DNA of 64,000 bases, from assembly GCF_900176595.1 (NCBI RefSeq), contig NZ_LT838813.1:1364001-1428000 (forward strand), read 5' to 3'. The notes beneath the pieces were generated by a model that was not told the DNA's origin, did no database searches, and worked only from the letters and a program-made list of their open reading frames with translations. This stretch comes from Aquiflexum balticum DSM 16537. Its GTDB lineage: Bacteria > Bacteroidota > Bacteroidia > Cytophagales > Cyclobacteriaceae. This document shows, in pieces, positions 26,621 through 35,036 of this stretch; within the stretch, counting starts at the first letter, position 1, and the number at the start of each line of letters is the position of its first letter. A program made the translations under genes and the position numbers.

Positions 26621-29581
26621 ATGCGTAACCAAGGTGTTATCGTGTTTTTGACAGTGGTGGTCACAGCATTGTGTCTGTATTACCTGTCATTCACATTTGT
26701 ATCAAATAATATTCAGCAAAAAGCTGTGGCATATGCCACAGATGAGTCAGGCAACGTTGAGTTTGCCAAAAAACAAGCTTACCTGGATTCCATATACAGG
26801 GAGCCCGTTTATAATTTCCTAGGGGCCAAATTCACCTATAAGGAAATCAAAGAAACAGAATTGGGACTTGGCCTTGATTTGCAGGGTGGAATGCATGTTA
26901 CCTTGGAGGTTTCTCCTGTAGAAATCGTTAAAGGACTTTCCGGTAACAGTAAAGATGCGGCTTTCAATGCTGCATTGGAAGATGCTGCGGAAGCATCAAA
27001 AACAAGTAACGAAAAGTACGTTGACCTATTCTACATAGCTTGGCAGAACAATGCTCCGGATCAGAAACTGAGCGGAATTTTTGCAACTGCAGCCAACCGT
27101 GGAAGAATTTCCTTGGAAACATCGGATACTGATATCCTCAAAATCATTGACACGGAAGTTGAAAATGCCATAGAACGTTCCTTTAATATCCTAAGAACAA
27201 GGGTGGACCGCTTCGGAACCTCTCAGCCAAATATTCAAAGAATTCAAGGTTCAGGTAGGATTCAGATTGAATTACCTGGAGTGGACAATCCGGAAAGGGT
27301 CAGAAATCTATTACAAGGAGTTGCAAAATTGCAGTTTTGGGAAGTGGCAGAAGTGAATGAATACCTCGCGGAACTGGAATTAGTCAATAGCCTTTTGGTA
27401 GCTGAATCAAACGCAAATAAAACTGAAACTACTCCTGCTGATACCACCTCAACTGAGGAAGGTGACCTTGCAAGTCAGCTTGAACAACAATTGGCAGAGA
27501 CAAAAGAACCTGATGATTTTTCTTCTCAGATTTCTCCGATTTTTTCCCTGTCTAAATCCAATGCAGGTTTGATATATGAAATTAGGGATACTGTTGCGAT
27601 CAATAGAATATTTGCACGTGAAGATGTCAAATCTCTGTTACCTAGAAACATCAAGTTCCTTTGGTCAGTGAAGCCTCAAACATCGGATAATCTTGAATTA
27701 TTGGAACTACATGCCATCAAGGTAAGCAGGTCAAGCGACCAAGCGCCATTGGAAGGTGATGTGGTCACAGATGCACGTCAGACTTTGGATCAGACTTCCC
27801 GCCCTGCAGTCAGCATGCAGATGAACGCCGAAGGTGCAAGAAAATGGAGAAAACTGACTTCTGAAAATATAGGAAGAAGGATTGCAGTTGTCCTGGATGA
27901 TTTTGTCTATACTGCTCCAATGGTACAGGGAGAGATTCCATCCGGTCAATCAGAAATCACCGGTAACTTCAGCATGGAGGAAGCCAAGGATTTGGCCAAT
28001 ATTCTAAAGTCCGGTTCATTACCAGCACCTACCAAAATCGTAGAAGAGGCCATTATCGGCCCAACATTGGGTAAAGATGCACAAAGTCAAGGTATCATTT
28101 CTATGGTTGCCGGATTGGTTTTGGTGGTCTTGTTTATGGTCGCCTATTATGCCAAAGGTGGATTCGTTGCTATTGCTGCATTGGTTTTCAACATCTTCTT
28201 TATCTTGGGTATTTTGGCCCAGTTGGGTGCAGCGCTGACCCTTCCTGGTATTGCAGGTATAGTTTTGACCATTGGTATGTCGATAGATGCCAACGTTTTG
28301 ATTTTTGAAAGGATCAAAGAAGAAATCCGCAATGGTGCCGGATTGATTGCCGCAATCAATGAAGGATACAAGAAAGCATTCTCTGCTATTCTTGACTCCA
28401 ATGTCACGACATTCCTTACAGGTGCTATATTATATGCCCTTGGTCAGGGCCCTGTCAAAGGATTTGCGATTGTATTGATGATAGGTATTGCCTCATCCTT
28501 CTTCTCAGCTGTATTTATTACCAGGCTTATTGTGCATTGGTCAACCAAGAAGGGTGATAAGAGCAGTATTTCATTCTCTACACCATGGGCCGGTAATTTA
28601 TTGGGCAACTTGAATATAGATTTCCTGAGCAAAAGAAAAATCGCCTACATCATTTCATCAACAATTATTGTGATAGGCTTGGCTATTGCCGCCATCAATG
28701 GGTTGAAATTTGGGGTGGATTTCACCGGAGGACGTTCCTATATCGTGGAATTTTCCCAACCGGTAGTGGAATCTGACCTAAAAGTAGGTCTTGATGGTGA
28801 ATTTGACGGTTCAGTAGAGGTGAAGACTTTTGGAGGAAATAATATCGTCAAAGTAACGACCTCTTATCTGATCAATGAAGATGATGATGACTCCAATGCT
28901 GAAGTTGAAAACAAAGTAAAAGAAGGTATAGCCAAGATTACCGGATTGGCCCTAACAACAGGATCTGAAATTGGGGATGGACAATTTGCTATCAGGGGTT
29001 CGTCAAAAGTAGGTGCTACTGTGGCAGATGATATCAAGAAATCTTCTGCAGAGGCTATGTTCTTCGCTTTGGTTGCGATATTCTTATATATCCTTTTGAG
29101 GTTCCGTAAGTGGCAGTTCTCGCTTGGTTCAATTATTGCCCTGGTACATGATGTGCTCTTTGTAATTGCTGCATTTGCAATAGCGAGTGCATTGGGTGCT
29201 ACATTTGAGATTGATCAGGTATTCATTGCAGCTATTCTGACCGTAGTCGGTTATTCCATCAATGATACCGTGATTGTATTTGATAGAATCAGAGAAAATA
29301 TTGAGTTCCGAGGCACTTCCAAATTGGTGAACATGTTCAATGATGCCATCAATCAGACAATGGCCAGGACATTGATAACTTCTTTTACGACTTTAATTGT
29401 AGTATTGGTATTATTGATATTCGGAGGTGAAGTCTTGAGAGGATTCTCATTTGCCCTGTTCATCGGTATAGTAGTAGGTACCTATTCTTCCATCTACATT
29501 GCTTCGCCTATTGTGGTGGATTTAATGAAGAAAGAGTTGGAAGCCGAGAATCAACAAGATCCTGCAAAAAAGACAGCATAA
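26621..29581 (+). CDS. secDF: Protein translocase subunit SecDF (fused)
   Basis: 986 residues, SecD and SecF in one chain as usual in Bacteroidetes. The first helix is at about 7-25, then the large periplasmic P1 region with LGLDLQGGMHVTLEV near 85-100, then five SecD helices (~500-640) including the conserved TIGMSIDANVLIFERIKEE. SecF starts near 665 (DFLSKRKIAYIIS) with GLKFGVDFTGGRSYIVEF, a second periplasmic domain, and helices including TVVGYSINDTVIVFDRIREN. It uses proton flow to pull preproteins out of the SecYEG channel. A terminator follows. Confidence 0.97.
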   Translation: MRNQGVIVFLTVVVTALCLYYLSFTFVSNNIQQKAVAYATDESGNVEFAKKQAYLDSIYREPVYNFLGAKFTYKEIKETELGLGLDLQGGMHVTLEVSPVEIVKGLSGNSKDAAFNAALEDAAEASKTSNEKYVDLFYIAWQNNAPDQKLSGIFATAANRGRISLETSDTDILKIIDTEVENAIERSFNILRTRVDRFGTSQPNIQRIQGSGRIQIELPGVDNPERVRNLLQGVAKLQFWEVAEVNEYLAELELVNSLLVAESNANKTETTPADTTSTEEGDLASQLEQQLAETKEPDDFSSQISPIFSLSKSNAGLIYEIRDTVAINRIFAREDVKSLLPRNIKFLWSVKPQTSDNLELLELHAIKVSRSSDQAPLEGDVVTDARQTLDQTSRPAVSMQMNAEGARKWRKLTSENIGRRIAVVLDDFVYTAPMVQGEIPSGQSEITGNFSMEEAKDLANILKSGSLPAPTKIVEEAIIGPTLGKDAQSQGIISMVAGLVLVVLFMVAYYAKGGFVAIAALVFNIFFILGILAQLGAALTLPGIAGIVLTIGMSIDANVLIFERIKEEIRNGAGLIAAINEGYKKAFSAILDSNVTTFLTGAILYALGQGPVKGFAIVLMIGIASSFFSAVFITRLIVHWSTKKGDKSSISFSTPWAGNLLGNLNIDFLSKRKIAYIISSTIIVIGLAIAAINGLKFGVDFTGGRSYIVEFSQPVVESDLKVGLDGEFDGSVEVKTFGGNNIVKVTTSYLINEDDDDSNAEVENKVKEGIAKITGLALTTGSEIGDGQFAIRGSSKVGATVADDIKKSSAEAMFFALVAIFLYILLRFRKWQFSLGSIIALVHDVLFVIAAFAIASALGATFEIDQVFIAAILTVVGYSINDTVIVFDRIRENIEFRGTSKLVNMFNDAINQTMARTLITSFTTLIVVLVLLIFGGEVLRGFSFALFIGIVVGTYSSIYIASPIVVDLMKKELEAENQQDPAKKTA

Positions 29582-29603
29582 ATCAATAATTTTCGAAAAA
29601 ATC

Positions 29604-29635
29604 AAGGGAGATGTACCAAACATCTCCCTTTTTTT
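29604..29635 (+). terminator. Intrinsic terminator of secDF
   Basis: An 11-base perfect stem (AAGGGAGATGT with ACATCTCCCTT) around a short loop, followed by a T-run. Confidence 0.9.
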
Positions 29636-29697
29636 GTGTTTTTTCTGAAAAAATACCCTGAACACGGGATTTTTTAGATTTTTTATTAAGCATACCT

Positions 29698-29716
29698 TGC
29701 AAGTTCAAAACTTGCA
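29698..29716. promoter_or_regulatory. Palindromic site directly before the membrane-protein/two-component cluster
   Basis: Perfect inverted repeat TGCAAGTT-caa-AACTTGCA, ending four bases before the ATG at 29721. It could be an operator for a dimeric regulator, for instance the LuxR-type regulator of this cluster, or an RNA hairpin covering the first start codon. Confidence 0.5.
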
Positions 29717-29720
29717 TTGA

Positions 29721-30458
29721 ATGTTAGGAAGTATTTATCACACAGTGATAGCTTTGAGTTTATTGGTCTCCTTTTTAAGTCTGTTTGGCACCAATAAGGA
29801 AGAGCTTTCAAGTAATCGTTTAATTTTGGTTACCCTAGGTTGGGTTTTGTTTTTCGAGTCTTATGGTTTGATCACTGCAAGAAAAGGAATCAACAACTCC
29901 CTTATATATAATATATCCTGGATATATATAGAATCTATGCTATTGATAGGCTATTTCTATCTTCTTGAAAAAAGTCCCCAAGTCAAAAAAAGAATCATCC
30001 TAATCAGTATTGTTATCTTATTGTGGGGCCTTTTCAACAGTATATTCTTCCAACCCATTGCCCTAACCCTACAATACTACTCACTGTTGCCATTCGGGGT
30101 GTTCATAATTGCTCTGTCCATACGGTTGTTAAGAAACATTTTGAACCTAAAGTTATATCCTGACCACAATCTATTGGCCATACCCCATTTTTGGGTCAGT
30201 AGTACTGTTTTGTTTTTCTACATTGAGGCTTTGATATTGTTTGGGACTTATCAGGTAAATCCTGCATTCATAGTAGAAAATGTGACTGTTTTGTTTGGGT
30301 TCAATAAATTTATGGCTGGATTGATGTATCTTTTTTTGGGGATGGCATTTATTTCCCCCCATCTGACAAAGAATTACAACATTATAAAGTCTGGATTGAT
30401 TTTTCTGTTTATTATTACCAATATTTCCTTTATCTTTTTATACCCGATAAGATTTTAA
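29721..30458 (+). CDS. Multi-pass membrane protein, first of three related (system gene 1)
   Basis: 245 residues with about seven hydrophobic helices and almost no soluble part. It shares with the two proteins at 30899 and 31611 the pattern IYN near 60-65, the W-x-x-x-N-x-x-FFQ segment near 105, the motif NLLAIPHFW with following FFY near 150-170, and a last block MYLFLGMAFxxP near 205. This copy is the most diverged of the three and has an extra C-terminal helix. No named family recognised. The next gene starts two bases after its stop codon. The likely role is a membrane sensor partner for the downstream kinase, which has no sensor domain; this is inferred from context. Confidence 0.8.
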   Translation: MLGSIYHTVIALSLLVSFLSLFGTNKEELSSNRLILVTLGWVLFFESYGLITARKGINNSLIYNISWIYIESMLLIGYFYLLEKSPQVKKRIILISIVILLWGLFNSIFFQPIALTLQYYSLLPFGVFIIALSIRLLRNILNLKLYPDHNLLAIPHFWVSSTVLFFYIEALILFGTYQVNPAFIVENVTVLFGFNKFMAGLMYLFLGMAFISPHLTKNYNIIKSGLIFLFIITNISFIFLYPIRF

Positions 30459-30460
30459 AT

Positions 30461-30889
30461 ATGACCCGAGAAGAATTAGAGGCATTTAGAAATGCCTATC
30501 AAAAAGCCGCAAAAAAAAGCATCAAAGCCAAAAACAAAAATGGAAAGGTAATCAATGAACAGTCAGACTGGGTTTGGTTTGACCGTAATACCATTCAAAA
30601 ATTATTGGATATGACGGATTCTGAAAAAGGTGGAATCAAAATTTATTTCGGCCAGTATGACGAAAATAATGTTAATATGCTGCCCGAAGACATGAGGAAA
30701 AAGCATGATTATGTAGGCAGAGTTTCCCTTGCTTTGGCAGCATGCAACAAGACCGAAACAGAATTCGAAGACATCTACTCAGCGTCAAATGAAATTCAGA
30801 ACACTGCTAATCTAATGTTATTGAGAAGCAATGATCGTGATAGTCCTGTAAATGCAGGAACTGTTTGTCCACCCATTTGTAATCCATAA
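30461..30889 (+). CDS. Small soluble protein ending in CPPxC (system gene 2)
   Basis: 142 residues, no signal peptide or membrane helix. A basic N-terminus (KAAKKSIKAKNKNGK) is followed by VWFDRNTIQKLLD, then GIKIYFGQYDENN, DYVGRVSLALAACNK, and a C-terminus NAGTVCPPICNP. I remember many short Bacteroidetes proteins with the same order (WF, GIRIYFG/YDE, DYxGR, closing CPPxC), but know no assigned function. The two terminal cysteines could bind metal or form a disulphide. It sits between two of the membrane proteins with gaps of 2 and 9 bases, so it belongs to the same operon. Confidence 0.75.
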   Translation: MTREELEAFRNAYQKAAKKSIKAKNKNGKVINEQSDWVWFDRNTIQKLLDMTDSEKGGIKIYFGQYDENNVNMLPEDMRKKHDYVGRVSLALAACNKTETEFEDIYSASNEIQNTANLMLLRSNDRDSPVNAGTVCPPICNP

Positions 30890-30898
30890 GCAAACAGC

Positions 30899-31567
30899 AT
30901 GCAGCCTTTTTTTTGGTACAATATTTTGATTGTTCTCGGAATGCTTTTAAGCATTCCTTATTTCTTTATTGGAGCTCAGCAAAGTAAAAAAAAGCATTTG
31001 GTTATTTTTTTAATTTTGATCCTAATTTCATTGGTGGAAGTTTTAGGTAAGTATCAGCAGCTTTCCGGTCAGAACAATACCACTATTTACAATGTAGGCT
31101 ATGTCATTATTGGCTTATCATTGAAATTTTATTTCTTCTCTTTGGTATTTCAGGAAAAAAAGGGAAAGATGTTGGTTTTATTTCTATGGTCAGCTTTTAT
31201 CACTTGGAGTATCATCAATTTTCTTTTCTTTCAGTCTTTTGGTGTTTTTCACCACTATTCATTCGCTTTTGGGAGTTTGATTTTAATTGGGCTTTGTTTC
31301 TTTTTTTTTCATGGGATTTTTTTTAAAAATTGGTACATGGATAAAAATTTGTTGGCAGTCCCTGAGTTTTGGATAGTCTCTTTCATAATGTTCTTTTATT
31401 CAGCCTCCCTTTTGTACTTTATTTCTTTCAGTTTTTATTATGAGGGAATGGACGTCACATTTTATAAGAGATTGAATTTTTTTGTAAATATTATGGGCTG
31501 TATCATGTATTTGATTATGGGTTTGGCATTTTATGCACCGCTCGTGTTCAAAGAAAGTGGGAAATGA
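30899..31567 (+). CDS. Multi-pass membrane protein, second of three related (system gene 3)
   Basis: 222 residues with about seven helices. It is clearly paralogous to the next gene: WYNILIVLGMLLSIPYFF against WYHVLIIIGMLVSIPYFY, KKHLVIFLIL in both, NLLAVPEFWIVSFIMFFYSAS against NLIAVPEFWVVSFLMFFYASS, and a shared end IMYLxMGLAFYAP. Charged residues are confined to short loops, and no catalytic motif is evident. It begins nine bases after the CPPxC gene. Function unknown; a sensing role upstream of the kinase is inferred. Confidence 0.8.
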   Translation: MQPFFWYNILIVLGMLLSIPYFFIGAQQSKKKHLVIFLILILISLVEVLGKYQQLSGQNNTTIYNVGYVIIGLSLKFYFFSLVFQEKKGKMLVLFLWSAFITWSIINFLFFQSFGVFHHYSFAFGSLILIGLCFFFFHGIFFKNWYMDKNLLAVPEFWIVSFIMFFYSASLLYFISFSFYYEGMDVTFYKRLNFFVNIMGCIMYLIMGLAFYAPLVFKESGK

Positions 31568-31610
31568 TTGATCAGATTGTTTTTAAAAGGTTTGAATTTT
31601 ATCTTTTAAT

Positions 31611-32291
31611 TTGCTTGAATCTTTGGATAAGAATGCACTTACTTGGTATCATGTTTTGATCATTATTGGGATGCTGGTTAGCATCCCTTATTTCTATTTG
31701 GCCAAAGGGGAAAACAGGAAAAAACACCTCGTCATCTTTTTGATCCTTTTATGCACAAGCATTACTGAAGTTAGGGCCAGACAACTTCAACTTTTGAAAA
31801 TCAACAATACTTTGGTTGTCAATACAGGTTATATTATCATAGGTATATCCCTAATATTCCTTTTTTTCTATTTTATCCTGAACCAAAGTAAAAAACCGCT
31901 TTACTTATGGGTTGTCTATATGGCATGGATCATTATCAATTCTATTTATTTCCAGACCATAACCACTACTTTCCAAAATTATTCATGGGCATTGGCTAGT
32001 TTGTTGATTATCGGGATGTGCTTATATTTCTTTTACAGCATTTTTTCAAAAAATCAGTTTGAAAATATAAACCTGATTGCTGTTCCCGAGTTTTGGGTAG
32101 TTTCATTTTTGATGTTTTTCTATGCAAGCTCATTTTTATACTTCATCTCTTTCACCTTTTATTATGACAAAATGGACATTGAATTATACATGCAATTGAA
32201 TTTTCTGATCAAGATAATGGGCAGTATCATGTATTTAGTGATGGGTTTAGCTTTTTATGCACCTTATATTTTTAGAAACAAAGTCGAATGA
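31611..32291 (+). CDS. Multi-pass membrane protein, third of three related (system gene 4)
   Basis: 226 residues if the TTG at 31611 is used. No in-frame ATG exists before the first helix, and alignment with the previous paralogue (WYxxLIxxGML) requires translation to start about here. It has about seven helices and the same NLIAVPEFW and MYLVMGLAFYAP signatures. It lies 43 bases after the previous gene and 163 bases before the kinase. The close similarity to gene 3 shows a local duplication that both copies have survived. Confidence 0.75.
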   Translation: MLESLDKNALTWYHVLIIIGMLVSIPYFYLAKGENRKKHLVIFLILLCTSITEVRARQLQLLKINNTLVVNTGYIIIGISLIFLFFYFILNQSKKPLYLWVVYMAWIIINSIYFQTITTTFQNYSWALASLLIIGMCLYFFYSIFSKNQFENINLIAVPEFWVVSFLMFFYASSFLYFISFTFYYDKMDIELYMQLNFLIKIMGSIMYLVMGLAFYAPYIFRNKVE

Positions 32292-32454
32292 CATAGCATT
32301 CTCTCCAATTTAAACTGCAGCAAAATTGAATGTCTAAAAGCTAATTTGATGGCTTAGGATGGAATTATTGGATCATTCATGTATCTTAGTCAAATCTTGG
32401 CTCGTCACCAAAAGCTATCCCAAGACATTCAACTGACAAAATATTTGCAATTAA

Positions 32455-33219
32455 ATGGATAACAACGGATCTGACCTGTTTGTAATCATCCTCTTAGGTT
32501 TTTTCCTGATGCTTTTCATGGTGTCATTTATCATCATCATGGTCATCTACCATCGACAGCGGCAAATCCAAAACCAACAAAAAGTGGAATCCATGAAAGC
32601 CGCCTATGAAAATACCATCCTGAATGTCGAGAAAGAAATCAGGGAAGATATCCTGAGCTATGTGGGCCGTGAACTTCACGATAATGTCGGCCAATTGCTT
32701 TCTTTGGCAAAACTGAACCTCTCTAGCAGCAAAGCCGAAAAAGTCCATGAAGGCAAAATTTTGATCAATGAAATTATCAGGGAGGTAAGATCACTATCCA
32801 AGTCCTTGAATTTGGATTGGGTGGAATCAATTACTTTGGAAGAATTCATCAAAATGGAACTCGGAAAGCTTGAAAGTACAGAATTCTGCAAAGTAGCTTT
32901 CCAAAATAATGGAAATCCCCTTCAGTTGAGCAAAGAAAAAAAGCTTGTACTCATCAGGATTATACAGGAATCGCTGAACAACTCTATCAAACATGCCCAA
33001 CCTTCCCTGATTGAGATTACTGTCCATTCTGATAATTCCAAATCCGAAATTGCCATTAAGGATGATGGTAGAGGATTTGTCGTCAGTAATAATTCAGAAG
33101 GCTCTGGAATGTTCAATTTGAAAAACAGGATGAACACCATAGGAGGGGAACTCCTCGTCCAATCCAAAATCGGAAAAGGAACTGAAATAAAATTAATATT
33201 ACCACTATCAGCCAATTAA
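32455..33219 (+). CDS. Sensor histidine kinase with a bare membrane anchor (HisKA_3)
   Basis: 254 residues. One membrane helix (about 8-32), a short coiled linker, the HisKA_3 dimerisation helix with phospho-accepting His75 (GRELHDNVGQLL), and an HATPase_c domain with the N box (RIIQESLNNSIKHA), a DDGRGF box and a GSGMFNLKNRM box. There is no extracellular sensor domain, so signal input must come from a partner protein; the three membrane proteins upstream are the obvious candidates. The response regulator follows 17 bases later. Confidence 0.93.
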   Translation: MDNNGSDLFVIILLGFFLMLFMVSFIIIMVIYHRQRQIQNQQKVESMKAAYENTILNVEKEIREDILSYVGRELHDNVGQLLSLAKLNLSSSKAEKVHEGKILINEIIREVRSLSKSLNLDWVESITLEEFIKMELGKLESTEFCKVAFQNNGNPLQLSKEKKLVLIRIIQESLNNSIKHAQPSLIEITVHSDNSKSEIAIKDDGRGFVVSNNSEGSGMFNLKNRMNTIGGELLVQSKIGKGTEIKLILPLSAN

Positions 33220-33236
33220 TTTAAAAAACAACGGAA

Positions 33237-33863
33237 ATGATCAAAATTGCTTTAGCTGATGACCATAAAATGTTTGCCAAAGGGATTGCAGGTCTATTGG
33301 AGGAAGAAGAAGACTTTAATATAATGGGGATTTTTTCCAATGGCCGGGAGCTTTTGGATTTTCTGGAATCAGTAGACGTAGATATCATTCTTACAGACAT
33401 GAATATGCCGGTTTTGGATGGGGAGGGAGTAATTGAAGCGGTTAAGCTGCTGATTCCCTATCCAAAAATCATTGTGCTTTCCATGTACGATGATGAGGCT
33501 ATTTTTCTAAAGTGTCAAAAACTCGGTGCAAGTGCCTATGTGCTAAAAAATGCTGATCCTGATGAATTGATCTATACCATAAGGGAAGTATTCGAAGGTT
33601 CTCATATAATGAATTTTCAAAAGGTATTGCAGCAAAATCAGGACGATTTATATGCGGATATCTACAAGGAAAAATTCAAGCTTTCAAAAAGGGAACTTCA
33701 GATTCTCAGATTGATCAAAGAAGGCATGACAAATCGGGATGTTGCGGAAAAACTCCATTTGAGCTCCCATACTGTAGATGCCCACAGGAAAAAAATCCAC
33801 AATAAACTAGGTGTGAGTTCGGTAGCCGAGCTGATCAGAAAAGCATTAGATATGAATCTATGA
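33237..33863 (+). CDS. LuxR/NarL-type response regulator
   Basis: 208 residues. Receiver domain with the acidic pair Asp8-Asp9 (LADDHKMF), phosphorylation site Asp54 (ILTDMNMPVLDG) and a Lys in YVLKNADPDE. The GerE/LuxR helix-turn-helix occupies about 142-205 (LSKRELQILRLIKEGMTNRDVAEKLHLS). It is the cognate partner of the kinase just upstream and presumably a transcription factor; the palindrome at 29698-29716 is a candidate target. Its last bases overlap the next gene (ATGA), so translation is coupled. Confidence 0.94.
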   Translation: MIKIALADDHKMFAKGIAGLLEEEEDFNIMGIFSNGRELLDFLESVDVDIILTDMNMPVLDGEGVIEAVKLLIPYPKIIVLSMYDDEAIFLKCQKLGASAYVLKNADPDELIYTIREVFEGSHIMNFQKVLQQNQDDLYADIYKEKFKLSKRELQILRLIKEGMTNRDVAEKLHLSSHTVDAHRKKIHNKLGVSSVAELIRKALDMNL

Positions 33864-34894
33864 AAAAAATCAAAACTGCTTTGGTAGGATTTGGTTCTGT
33901 GGCTAAAAACATGCATGCCCCTTTAATCTCTGTCTGCGATGACCTGGAGTTGGTGGCGGTAGTGGAGCGGTCCGGCGAAACAGCCAAAGAAAAATATCCG
34001 GACATTGAAATTTTTAAAAGCTTGGAGAACTTACTATCTGCCGATTTAGCTGAACTGATTGTCATAGTTACCCCCAACGAATTTCATTTTCAGCAAGCCA
34101 AAATGGCTCTGGAGGCAGGAAAACATGTAGTGGTGGACAAACCTGTCACCATTTCATCAACAGAAGCAGAAGAACTGAAAAAAATAGCCGATTCAAAGAA
34201 TCTGATCCTTTCAGTTTTCCAAAACCGGCGTTGGGATGGGGACATTCGCACCATTCAAAAAATACTGGCAGAGGGAATTTTGGGGCGGATCGTCCATTTT
34301 GAATCCCATTTTGACAGATTTCGACCTAATTTGGTAGACAATTGGCGGGAAAAAGATGTTCCCGGCAATGGTATTACCTATGATCTGGGAACGCATCTGG
34401 TCGATCAGGCAGTTATGCTTTTTGGCAAACCCAAATGGGTTTATGCCGAAATTTTGAAGCAGAGACGCGGTGCAGTTGCGGATGACTTCTTTGACATTAC
34501 TATGATGTTTGACGGCATCAAAGCAAGATTGACTGCCAGCGTTTTGGTTAATGCTCCATTGCCAAAATTTCTGGTCCTTGGCGAAAAGGGCTCCTATATC
34601 AAATTTGGTTTGGATGTTCAGGAGAAGGCCTTCAAAGCAGGCCAGAAACCCGAAGGCGTGAATTGGGGTTTGGAAGCAGCTGAGTCCTGGGGACATCTCT
34701 ATCTTGAAAATTCCTCCGGTTCGTATCCAACGGAACGTGGCGATTACAGGTATTTTTATCAGAATATTGCAGATACCATTCTTGGCTTAGCCTCACTGAA
34801 AGTAAATATGGACGAAGCTATTTTGGTTCTGAAAATCCTTGAAGCGGCATTTTTGAGCCAACGGGAGGGAAGAAGGATTTGGTTGGAAGGATGA
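33860..34894 (+). CDS. Gfo/Idh/MocA family oxidoreductase coupled to the response regulator
   Basis: 344 residues. The N-terminal Rossmann fold has the GFGSVAKNMHAP nucleotide loop near 10-21 and the family DKPVTIS motif near 93. The C-terminal domain has the YDLGTHLVDQA catalytic-region motif near 175. Such enzymes oxidise or reduce sugars and related polyols with NAD(P). Its ATG overlaps the stop of the regulator gene by four bases, an unusual tie between a two-component system and a metabolic enzyme. The substrate cannot be read from sequence. A heptad array starts at its stop codon. Confidence 0.9.
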   Translation: MKKIKTALVGFGSVAKNMHAPLISVCDDLELVAVVERSGETAKEKYPDIEIFKSLENLLSADLAELIVIVTPNEFHFQQAKMALEAGKHVVVDKPVTISSTEAEELKKIADSKNLILSVFQNRRWDGDIRTIQKILAEGILGRIVHFESHFDRFRPNLVDNWREKDVPGNGITYDLGTHLVDQAVMLFGKPKWVYAEILKQRRGAVADDFFDITMMFDGIKARLTASVLVNAPLPKFLVLGEKGSYIKFGLDVQEKAFKAGQKPEGVNWGLEAAESWGHLYLENSSGSYPTERGDYRYFYQNIADTILGLASLKVNMDEAILVLKILEAAFLSQREGRRIWLEG

Positions 34895-34938
34895 GAGATG
34901 AATTAAGACACAAGACATAAGTGCAGAAGTTAAGTATC
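34890..34938 (+). repeat. Weak heptad array after the oxidoreductase gene
   Basis: Units in 7-base register across the stop codon: GATGAGA, GATGAAT, TAAGACA, CAAGACA, TAAGTGC, AGAAGTT, AAGTATC. It is less regular than the other arrays, but begins at a stop codon as they do. Confidence 0.5.
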
Positions 34939-35023
34939 AAGGATTGACTATATGTATCTGGGAGATAAGAAATCAGAAACTCATAATTATCCCTTAAGAT
35001 TCTTGCGATTCAATCTATTTCTT

Positions 35024-35031
35024 TAATTTTG
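35024..35031 (+). promoter_or_regulatory. -7 promoter box of glyS
   Basis: TAATTTTG, a full TAnnTTTG match, five bases before the ATG. A TTG lies 18 bases upstream at 35003-35005 in the place of the -33 element. This is the best promoter match seen in the window and places the transcript start at about the start codon. Confidence 0.7.
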
Positions 35032-35036
35032 CGCCC

